Below are positions 1 to 6,100 of a stretch of 6,100 bases of DNA, in pieces. The translations under genes were made by a program, and so were the position numbers. Numbering within the stretch: position 1 is the stretch's first letter; every line of letters begins with the position of its first letter. Location: the NCBI GenBank assembly GCA_018812395.1, contig JAHJDS010000173.1, forward strand, positions 1-6,100, written 5' to 3'. Source of the DNA: Pseudomonadota bacterium (GTDB lineage Bacteria > Desulfobacterota > Desulfarculia > Desulfarculales > JAHJDS01). The notes below the pieces were generated by a model. The model was not told the DNA's origin and searched no databases. It saw only the letters and a program-made list of their open reading frames with translations.

Positions 1-182
1 CGTCTTCGCCCCTTGGGTTTCGTCCTCACACCAGCGGTCCACGGCCTCGTGGACGATGTTCACCCTCCCGGTCCGGGACCAGGTGAAGTGCCGCTCGGCC
101 TCGGCCCAGGAGAACCGGTCCCGGGCCTGCTGGTAGTCGCCCAGGTTGGCGCCCGGGTTTTGGGGCTCGACTCTGGCCTTGA

Positions 183-186
<4 letters not shown>
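1..186 (-). CDS. Acyl/acetyl-CoA synthetase, AcsA-like, N-terminal part (runs off the left edge)
   Basis: Only the first 62 codons are visible. The frame is open from a GTG at 186 to base 1. The residues match the N-terminal domain (ACAS_N) of AMP-forming acetyl-CoA synthetases: N14-L-x-x-Y18, then FSWAEAERHF (25-34) and a TGRVNIVHEAVDR segment (39-51). From memory this pattern is closer to Bacillus AcsA (about 570 aa) than to the longer enteric-type Acs at 1754-3730. Full-length members convert a carboxylate, ATP and CoA to acyl-CoA, AMP and PPi in the cytoplasm. The start is fixed by a GTGA overlap with the stop codon of the deacetylase gene and by GGAGG at 196-200, nine bases upstream. The adenylation core and the acetylatable lysine motif lie outside the window, so substrate (acetate, propionate or another acid) cannot be judged. 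Being last of four genes with an acetyltransferase and a deacetylase, it may be a second target of that pair. Confidence 0.82.
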
Positions 187-1246
<1,060 letters not shown>

Positions 1247-1250
<4 letters not shown>

Positions 1251-1723
1251 AGGCGGCAGACCATCTCCCGTTCGCACTGGTCGTGGTCACAGAAGATGAA
1301 GCCCATCTTCCGGTACAACTTGACGGCCGGGTAGTTGTGGGTCTCGACGGTCAGCCACACGGCGCCGAGGCCGCGCTCGGCGGCCCGGTCCTTGGCCGCC
1401 CGCAACAGCTCGGCGCCCAGGCCCCGACGCCGGAACGGCCGGGCGACGAAGACGAAGACCTCGGCGTCTTGTTTTTGCGGGTCGATGACCAGGGCGCAAT
1501 GGCCGACGACCTCTTCCTCGGTCCGGACCAGGAAGCTCTCCCCGTTGCCCAGGACCCGGTCCAGCCATTGGGTGCGCTGTCGGGGGTCGGTCGGCGGCAG
1601 GCCCTGGCTGACCGCCTCGGGGTAGTGGCGGTCGTACATCTCCCGGAGGCGGCGGCTGTCCCCGGCCCCGCAGGGGCAGATCTCGAACCGCCCGCTAGTG
1701 GCGTCAGAGTGTTGCCGCGACAC
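1247..1723 (-). CDS. GNAT-family N-acetyltransferase, possible protein lysine acetyltransferase
   Basis: A single-domain GNAT protein of 158 residues. The acetyl-CoA pyrophosphate-binding motif A is RRRGLG (98-103, R-x-x-G-x-G) at the start of a helix, preceded by the usual beta-strand VFVFVA (89-94). Motif B is N130-x-x-A-x-x-L-Y-x-x-M-G-F (130-142). The N-terminal third (about 20-60, with PEAVSQGLPP at 35-44) would form the acceptor side and is not one I can tie to a named subfamily. Translation starts at GTG 1723, with GAGG at 1734-1737 ten bases upstream, 30 bases after the acs stop; its TGA overlaps the deacetylase start. The family acetylates amines on small molecules or proteins, so the substrate cannot be read from the sequence. 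Position between acs and a deacetylase makes Acs Lys613 the natural candidate. It is far shorter than enteric Pat (about 880 aa, with a nucleotidyl-cyclase-independent NDP-forming ligase domain) and does not look like Bacillus AcuA (about 210 aa). Confidence 0.9.
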
Positions 1724-1753
1724 GGCCCCTTTTCCTCTCCTTATCGGGGGGCA

Positions 1754-3730
1754 TCACCCCTCGCCCTCGTCGGCCACGCCGATCCGTTCGGCGATGATCC
1801 GGTCCAGGACGCCCGGATCGGCCAGGGTCGAGGTGTCGCCCAACTCGTCGATCCGGCCGGCGGCGACTTTTTGGAGGATGCGCCGCATGATCTTGCCGCT
1901 GCGGGTCTTGGGCAGGGCGTCCGCCCACTGGATGACGTCCGGGGTGGCGATGGGGCCGATCTCGGCCCGCACCATCTGGACCAACTCCCGCTTCAGCCCG
2001 TCCGATTTGGCCACGCCGGCATTGAGGGTGACAAAGGCGTAGATGCCCTGGCCCTTGACCGGGTGAGGGTAACCGACCACCGCCGCCTCGGCCGCCGCCG
2101 GATGGGCCACCAGGGCCGATTCGATCTCGGCCGTGCCCAGCCGGTGGCCGGAGACGTTGATCACGTCGTCGATCCGCCCGGTGATCCAGAAGTAGCCCTC
2201 CTCGTCCTGCTTGGCCCCGTCGCCGGTGAAGTACATGCCCGCCACCCGGGAGAAGTAGACCTCCCGGAAGCGCTCATGATCGCCGAACAAGGTTCGGGCC
2301 ATGCCCGGCCAGGGCCGGCGGATGCAGAGCGCCCCCTCCTGGTTGGGAAAGCGGGCCTCCTCGCCGGTGTCCGGATCGAGGATCACCGGGTCCACCCCGA
2401 AGAAGGGGAACGAGCACGAGCCGGGCTTGATCGGGGCCACGCCGGGCAGCGGTGTCAGCATGTGGCCGCCGGTCTCGGTCTGCCACCAGGTGTCCATGAT
2501 CGGACAGACGTTTCGGCCGACGTGCCGGTAGTACCACCGCCAGGCCTCGGGGTTGATCGGCTCGCCCACCGAGCCCAGCAGTTTGAGCGACGAGACGTCG
2601 TGCTTCTCGACCAGGTCCGCCCCCTGTTTGGCCACGGACCGGATCACCGTCGGCGCGGTGTAGAACTTGTCGACCTTGTACTTTTCGATCACCTGCCACA
2701 ATCGGTCGAACCCGGGGTAACTGGGCACGCCTTCGAACAGCACCCCGGTGAAGCCGCCGGCCAGGGGGCCGTAGACGATGTAGGTGTGGCCGGTGATCCA
2801 GCCGATGTCGGCCGTGCACCACCAAGTCTCGTCGGGCTTGAGGTCAAAGGTCAGCTTGGTCGTCAGGGCGGCGTAGAGCAGGTACCCGGCGTGGGTGTGG
2901 ACCACCCCCTTGGGCCGACCGGTGCTGCCCGAGGTGTAGAGGATGAATAACGGGTCCTCGGCGTCCATGGACTCGGGCGCGATAAAGCCGGGCAACTCCG
3001 GATCGGCCACGGCCTCGTGCCACCAGACCTCTCGGGGCCGCTCCAGCTCGATCCCCAGCCCGGCCCGCTCGCAGACGACGACCGGCAGGGGCCGGCCGGT
3101 CTTGCCGACGGCCTGGTCCACGTTTTTTTTGAGCGCAATGACCTTGCCCGCCCGGAAGCCGCCGTCGGCGGTGACGACCAGTTTGGCCCCGCAGTCGGTG
3201 ATCCGGCCGGCCAGGGACTCGGCCGAGAACCCGCCGAACACGACGCTGTGCACCGCCCCGATCCGGGCGCAGGCCAGCATGGCCACCGGCAGTTCGGGGA
3301 TCATGGGCAGGTAGATGACCACCCGGTCGCCCCGGCCGACGCCCTGCTTCCGCAGCACCCCGGCGAATTTATTCACCCGTTCGAAGAGGTCCAGGTAGGT
3401 GATCGCGTACGCCTGATTCGGGTCGTCCCCCTCGAAGTACAGGGCCACCTTGTCTTTGGACTTGCCCAGGTGCCGGTCCAGGCAGTTGTACGAGGCGTTG
3501 AGCCTGGCCCCGCCGAACCAGGCCACGCGCGCCTGGTCGAAGTCGTACTCGAGAACCGAGTCCCACTTCCGGTCAAAGCTGAGCAAGTCCCGGGCCTGTT
3601 CGGCCCAGAAGGCCTCGGGCTCCTCGATGGAGCGGCGGTACATGTCGTCGTACTGCCGGCGGCTGTTGACGTAGGCCACCTTTTGGAACTCGGCCAGATG
3701 GGCGTCGTAGGACGCGGACGTGTCGGACAT
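1754..3730 (-). CDS. acs: Acetyl-CoA synthetase (acetate--CoA ligase, AMP-forming)
   Basis: Converts acetate, ATP and CoA to acetyl-CoA, AMP and PPi through an acetyl-adenylate, in the cytoplasm. At 658 residues it has the usual full length of enteric-type Acs. Domains in order: ACAS_N (about 10-80), AMP-binding core (about 95-520) and C-terminal mobile domain (about 525-650). Motifs: P-loop YTSGSTGRPKG (265-275), WITGH (311-315), GSVGEP (386-391), DTWWQTETGG (413-422), FTGDG (501-505), TGRIDDVINVSGHR (517-530) and PKTRSGKIMRR (607-617). Trp416 aligns with Salmonella Trp414, which limits the carboxylate pocket to acetate-sized acids; Val388 and Thr313 of the same pocket are kept, and Ile312 replaces Val310. 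Lys613 aligns with Salmonella Lys609, needed for adenylation and the target of acetylation. The start is ATG 3730 with AGGAG at 3739-3743, eight bases upstream. It leads a cluster with an acetyltransferase, a deacetylase and a second synthetase. Confidence 0.98.
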   Translation of the reverse strand: MSDTSASYDAHLAEFQKVAYVNSRRQYDDMYRRSIEEPEAFWAEQARDLLSFDRKWDSVLEYDFDQARVAWFGGARLNASYNCLDRHLGKSKDKVALYFEGDDPNQAYAITYLDLFERVNKFAGVLRKQGVGRGDRVVIYLPMIPELPVAMLACARIGAVHSVVFGGFSAESLAGRITDCGAKLVVTADGGFRAGKVIALKKNVDQAVGKTGRPLPVVVCERAGLGIELERPREVWWHEAVADPELPGFIAPESMDAEDPLFILYTSGSTGRPKGVVHTHAGYLLYAALTTKLTFDLKPDETWWCTADIGWITGHTYIVYGPLAGGFTGVLFEGVPSYPGFDRLWQVIEKYKVDKFYTAPTVIRSVAKQGADLVEKHDVSSLKLLGSVGEPINPEAWRWYYRHVGRNVCPIMDTWWQTETGGHMLTPLPGVAPIKPGSCSFPFFGVDPVILDPDTGEEARFPNQEGALCIRRPWPGMARTLFGDHERFREVYFSRVAGMYFTGDGAKQDEEGYFWITGRIDDVINVSGHRLGTAEIESALVAHPAAAEAAVVGYPHPVKGQGIYAFVTLNAGVAKSDGLKRELVQMVRAEIGPIATPDVIQWADALPKTRSGKIMRRILQKVAAGRIDELGDTSTLADPGVLDRIIAERIGVADEGEG

Positions 3731-3738
3731 TCAAATTT

Positions 3739-3743
3739 CTCCT
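3739..3743 (-). promoter_or_regulatory. Ribosome binding site of acs
   Basis: AGGAG in an A/T-rich stretch, eight bases before the ATG at 3730. This is an unusually clear Shine-Dalgarno for the window. A short GC hairpin (GCGG/CCGC arms at 3747-3750 and 3756-3759) sits three bases upstream of it on the mRNA; its function, if any, is unknown. Confidence 0.8.
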
Positions 3744-3811
3744 TTTGCGGCCGGGCCGCCGCCGCGGATCGGTCCGGGGCGCCGGTGTCGGGGGCCGCGC
3801 CCTCTTAGGTA

Positions 3812-3840
3812 ATTGTGCCGCACCGGCCGCCCGCGGGCAA
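3812..3840 (-). promoter_or_regulatory. acs: Candidate sigma70-type promoter for the acs cluster
   Basis: On the minus strand TTGCCC (3835-3840) is followed by exactly 17 bases and then CACAAT (3812-3817). Each hexamer matches the consensus at four of six positions. Transcription would start near 3805 and give a leader of about 75 bases. A small inverted repeat, GGGCG-TCAT-CGCCC (3848-3861), lies just upstream of the -35 element and could be an operator, though such repeats are common in GC-rich DNA. Confidence 0.45.
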
Positions 3841-3956
3841 GGGTTTAGGGCGTCATCGCCCGCACTATTCGTCTGGCTGCGGCGACGGTCGCCCCTCGGC
3901 CCTCGCCGGCCGAACTCGGGAATAATCCGGGCTAGGCGGTTTGAGGGCCGGTGGTG

Positions 3957-3962
3957 TATGAT
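3957..3962 (+). promoter_or_regulatory. Candidate -10 element for the rightward genes
   Basis: TATGAT matches the -10 consensus at five of six positions and lies 48 bases before the ATG at 4011. I see no good -35 at 16-18 bases upstream. AATAAT at 3921-3926 is an alternative, also without a convincing -35. Weak on its own. Confidence 0.28.
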
Positions 3963-3990
3963 AAACGCCGTACCATGCACCCGACAACCT

Positions 3991-4000
3991 GGAGGGGGAG
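3991..4000 (+). promoter_or_regulatory. Ribosome binding site that fixes the start at 4011
   Basis: GGAGGGGGAG ends ten bases before the ATG at 4011, followed by an A-rich spacer. It supports this start over the upstream in-frame GTG at 3951, which has no comparable site. Confidence 0.75.
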
Positions 4001-4010
4001 AACAAAAATC

Positions 4011-4475
4011 ATGGCCGAAGAAAAAAGGACGGTGGGCTCGATTCAGGTGATGGGCCAGGGACTGGTCGCCGCCATTCTGGGGGCCCTGGGCGTCATCGCC
4101 GCCATCTGGGCCCTGATCAGTTTTGACAAGACCACGGCCGAAGGGGTCCGCCGCCTCGGGCTGACGGAATGGGAGATCACCACGGCCAACGTCATCTTTC
4201 TGATCGCCTCGGCCCTGGTCCTGATCGGCGGGCTGCTGCATCTGCTGGGCCGGCCGCGGTGGGGACACTGGATCTGTTTGTTCAGTTTTTGGGTGTTGGT
4301 CGTGGTCGGCTTTCTGGTGTGGCTCATTCCGAGCTTCACCTTCCTGGCTGCCGGGAACATCATCTCCGTGGCCGTGGCCGCGGGGATGATCTACTGGCTC
4401 CGGCTGGAGCACCGGAAAAAGAAGAAACAGGCCGCGCCTGTGCCTCCGCCGTCTCCTCCGGCCGAGGCGGGCTGA
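4011..4475 (+). CDS. Small four-helix membrane protein of unknown function
   Basis: I do not recognise this 154-residue protein. It has a charged N-terminus (MAEEKR) and four hydrophobic segments, at about 16-38, 58-79, 85-106 and 110-130. The tail is cytoplasmic by the positive-inside rule, with RLEHRKKKK (131-139) followed by a proline-rich end (PVPPPSPP, 143-150). An even number of helices and basic residues at both ends put both termini inside. The loop between helices 1 and 2 (about 39-57, EGVRRLGLTEWEIT) is the only sizeable outside segment. No catalytic motif is visible. Starting at ATG 4011 removes 20 unlikely residues of an extended frame. It is divergent from acs and 68 bases upstream of another membrane protein. 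Acetate transport is not supported: it resembles neither ActP nor SatP. Confidence 0.85.
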   Translation: MAEEKRTVGSIQVMGQGLVAAILGALGVIAAIWALISFDKTTAEGVRRLGLTEWEITTANVIFLIASALVLIGGLLHLLGRPRWGHWICLFSFWVLVVVGFLVWLIPSFTFLAAGNIISVAVAAGMIYWLRLEHRKKKKQAAPVPPPSPPAEAG

Positions 4476-4543
4476 GGAAGTGAGCGGGCGTCGGCCGGCG
4501 GCGGTCCGGCCCCGGGGCAGATGGTGATGAAGGGCCTGAAGTC

Positions 4544-5902
4544 ATGAGCCTGGGCCGGTGGTCAGGCGTCTTCGTCGGACTCGCGGCGGCCTACGTGGTC
4601 GGTCTGACGGGCCTGTCTCTGCTGACGGTCAACCCGGGGTTTCGTGACGAGTACCACCGGCCGCGTCTGGTTGATCTGCCCTCGGCCGGGTTTGTGGCGA
4701 AAGGGGATCAATTGCGGCAGAGGGCGGCCCGGGCCTCGCTGATCCTGCCGGCCGCCCCCCGGCCGGCGGTGATCGCTCTGTGGCGCGGCGAACGGCGGGG
4801 TCCGGTGATGGTCCGGCTGGCCGGGCGGCCCATCGGTGTGTTCCGACCGGGCGGCAAGTTCAGGCTGCGTTTCAGGGTCCCGGCCGGCCGCCGGGTCATC
4901 CGCTTCGAGGCCCTTGGTCCGCGTCCCGACCTGACCCTAACCCGCCTGGTGATCTCGAACGTCGTCGGCTACTCCTCCGGTTTCCCCAGCATTTACCTGA
5001 CGCCCGGGCCGGCCCCGGTCACCGGCCCCCGGGGCCGGGGGTGGTGGTGGCTGGTCCTGCTCGGGACGGCGGTGGTCGGCCTCCACGTCCTCGTCAACCG
5101 CTTCCGCCCCATCGGCGTTCGCGCCCTGCCGGCCGCGGCGGCCTGGACCCTGATCCCGCTGGCGGCCATCTTCCTGGTCTGGCTCGGGCTGCGCCTGGCC
5201 GGTTTCGGGTTGGTCTGGCCGCTGTCCACGTTGCTCCTGGCGGCCGCTTTGCCGGCGGTCATCGGTCTGCTTTTCGGCCTGAGGCACAGCCCCCTGGCCG
5301 ACTGGCTGGCCAGTCCCCGCGAGGGCGTTTGGCCCGCCGGGGGACCGGCCTGGTGGCGACGCCACGGCCGCCTGATCGTCGTCGGCTGGGCCCTGGCCGG
5401 CGCCCTGGTGGCCGGTGACAGTGTGCGGGACCTGGCAACCAAGAATGCGTCGCTCGGACCGACCGAGCGCTATCCCGGCTTCGGCGTGACCCGGCTGCTG
5501 CCGGAAATCGATCGCCGCCTGGGTAGGTCCGAGCCGGTCGGGTTCGTGGCCGCGCCGGGGCGGTCCCTCTTTCGGCCCCAGGTGGGACTGGCCCAGGTCC
5601 GATTCGCCCTGTCGCCCCGGGTGGTGACCTCGCCCGCCTTCGAGGAGCCGGCCTGGGGCGGCGGGCCGCGCCCGGTCATCGTCGTCGGCCCCGGCCGGGA
5701 GATCGTCGCCGAGTTCCTGAGCCGCGCGGGGCCGTGGCCGGCGAGCCTGCTGGGGGTTTTTGGCCGGCTGCAAACCGACTTGATCCCGCGATGGGTGATC
5801 GTGGCCGGTCCGGACCGGGCCGCGGTGCGGCCCGTGCTGCACCGGAATCGACTCCGGCTCGTCCTCTTCCGGGACGGGTGGGGTCTGGCCGAGAGGCGGT
5901 GA
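4544..5902 (+). CDS. Five-helix membrane protein with two probable periplasmic domains
   Basis: A 452-residue protein I cannot name. Predicted layout: helix 1 (7-27), a soluble beta-rich segment (about 30-160, with strands such as PVMVRLAGRPIGVF and KFRLRFRVPAGRR), helices 2-5 (about 167-186, 198-219, 222-246, 276-293), and a soluble C-terminal domain (294-452). With the N-terminus inside, the helix count places both soluble parts in the periplasm. The C-terminal part contains alternating strands and turns (EPVGFVAAPG, RPVIVVGPG, RWVIVAGP), somewhat like the outer domains that accompany membrane glycosyltransferases, but no catalytic residues are evident. Translation begins at ATG 4544 behind AGGG at 4531-4534. 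The next membrane gene begins two bases after its stop, so the two are likely one operon and perhaps one complex. A role in envelope polysaccharide assembly is a guess from architecture only. Confidence 0.85.
   Translation: MSLGRWSGVFVGLAAAYVVGLTGLSLLTVNPGFRDEYHRPRLVDLPSAGFVAKGDQLRQRAARASLILPAAPRPAVIALWRGERRGPVMVRLAGRPIGVFRPGGKFRLRFRVPAGRRVIRFEALGPRPDLTLTRLVISNVVGYSSGFPSIYLTPGPAPVTGPRGRGWWWLVLLGTAVVGLHVLVNRFRPIGVRALPAAAAWTLIPLAAIFLVWLGLRLAGFGLVWPLSTLLLAAALPAVIGLLFGLRHSPLADWLASPREGVWPAGGPAWWRRHGRLIVVGWALAGALVAGDSVRDLATKNASLGPTERYPGFGVTRLLPEIDRRLGRSEPVGFVAAPGRSLFRPQVGLAQVRFALSPRVVTSPAFEEPAWGGGPRPVIVVGPGREIVAEFLSRAGPWPASLLGVFGRLQTDLIPRWVIVAGPDRAAVRPVLHRNRLRLVLFRDGWGLAERR
5891..5896 (+). promoter_or_regulatory. 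Ribosome binding site supporting the TTG start at 5904
   Basis: GAGAGG lies seven bases before TTG 5904, inside the last codons of the preceding gene. There is no ATG or GTG in this frame close upstream. Confidence 0.5.
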
Positions 5903-5903
5903 G

Positions 5904-6100
5904 TTGGGCGCCCCGGGATTCATATTGTTCCTGGCCGGGGTGACGGCCCTGGGCTTTTCGGTCAGCCGCTTCGCCCTGGCCTGGGGCCGGGGCCTGCCTG
6001 ACGCCCCCTTGTGTCTGGCCCTGGCCTGGCCGGTGGGCTCGACCCTGGTGGCCGGGCTGACCTTCGCCGCCTGGCTGGTGGGCTGGCCGCCGTTCACGGC
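5904..6100 (+). CDS. Polytopic membrane protein, N-terminal part (runs off the right edge)
   Basis: An open frame of 65 codons starting at TTG 5904, immediately after the previous stop (TGA 5900-5902), and continuing past 6100. It encodes two hydrophobic segments: GFILFLAGVTALGFSVS (about 5-21) and LCLALAWPVGSTLVAGLTFA (about 37-56), then AAWLVGWPP. A first helix ending in a short basic loop and a second one with an LAxAxxxG-type start is a pattern common at the N-termini of large bacterial membrane glycosyltransferases and O-antigen polymerase-like proteins. That is an analogy, not a family assignment. A later GTG at 5940 is in frame but would cut away most of the first helix. Tight spacing makes co-translation with the five-helix protein very likely. 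Confidence 0.7.
   Translation, partial: MGAPGFILFLAGVTALGFSVSRFALAWGRGLPDAPLCLALAWPVGSTLVAGLTFAAWLVGWPPFT

Noticed and set aside
1251..1277. Nine-residue upstream extension of the deacetylase
   Set aside because: It overlaps the GNAT gene by 31 bases, and GTG 1250 has the coupled GTGA overlap seen again at the next junction.
1283..2950. A 555-codon open frame on the plus strand opposite acs and the GNAT gene
   Set aside because: It is antisense to clearly homologous proteins. Its low-complexity composition, rich in G, A, D, V, P, R and L, is what GC-rich codon bias produces on the opposite strand.
3951..4010. Twenty-residue upstream extension of the four-helix protein from GTG 3951
   Set aside because: It would place the ribosome binding site and candidate -10 inside the gene, and the added residues are not protein-like for this family size.
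3731..4010. Riboswitch, sigma54 promoter or small RNA in the divergent region
   Set aside because: I find no GG-N10-GC element of sigma54 form with the TTGC box, no known riboswitch core and no intrinsic terminator. Only short GC hairpins are present.
3573..4412. A 279-codon minus-strand frame spanning the intergenic region
   Set aside because: It overlaps the start of acs out of frame and the four-helix gene antisense, and its composition is disordered and proline- and arginine-rich.
4493..4511. Perfect 6-bp inverted repeat GGCCGG-N7-CCGGCC, considered as a terminator
   Set aside because: No T-run follows; the downstream bases are cccggggcag. It is kept only as a possible RNA hairpin.
5031..5049. 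G-rich run as a possible G-quadruplex
   Set aside because: It does not give four runs of three or more G, and it lies in coding sequence for a tryptophan-rich helix start.
4937..6097. A 386-codon open frame on the minus strand opposite the membrane genes
   Set aside because: Its product is almost all Q, G, P, R, A and D with no domain or hydrophobic core, while the opposite strand encodes plausible membrane helices.

Overview
The window is GC-rich, gene-dense bacterial chromosome with no sign of mobile DNA, RNA genes or CRISPR. It splits at about 3731-4010 into two divergent gene groups. The coding style (high GC, GTG and TTG starts, 4-base GTGA overlaps) and the protein types suggest a Gram-negative, possibly Desulfobacterota-like (former Deltaproteobacteria), acetate-metabolising bacterium. 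That assignment rests on impression, not on a search.

Left half, minus strand, reading from about 3730 down to 1: a four-gene acetate-activation cluster. A full-length AMP-forming acetyl-CoA synthetase (acs, 1754-3730) is followed after 30 bases by a small GNAT acetyltransferase (1247-1723). Next comes a class II-like histone-deacetylase-family enzyme (183-1250), then the start of a second acyl/acetyl-CoA synthetase that looks like the Bacillus AcsA type and leaves the window at base 1. The last three genes overlap by four bases at each junction, so they are almost surely co-transcribed and translationally coupled. An acetyltransferase, a lysine deacylase and their classical target enzyme together suggest on-off control of acetyl-CoA synthetase by reversible lysine acetylation. 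The logic matches Bacillus acsA-acuABC, but the enzymes come from different subfamilies. The target lysine is preserved in Acs (Lys613).

Middle: a 280-base divergent intergenic region. It holds a plausible sigma70-type promoter and a strong ribosome binding site for acs, and a weaker candidate promoter and a purine-rich ribosome binding site for the rightward genes.

Right half, plus strand: three membrane proteins of unknown function. They are a 154-residue four-helix protein (4011-4475), a 452-residue protein with five predicted helices and two probable periplasmic domains (4544-5902), and the start of a further polytopic protein with a TTG start two bases after the previous stop (5904 to the edge). 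The last two look like one operon and may belong to envelope glycan work, but nothing in the visible sequence proves that.
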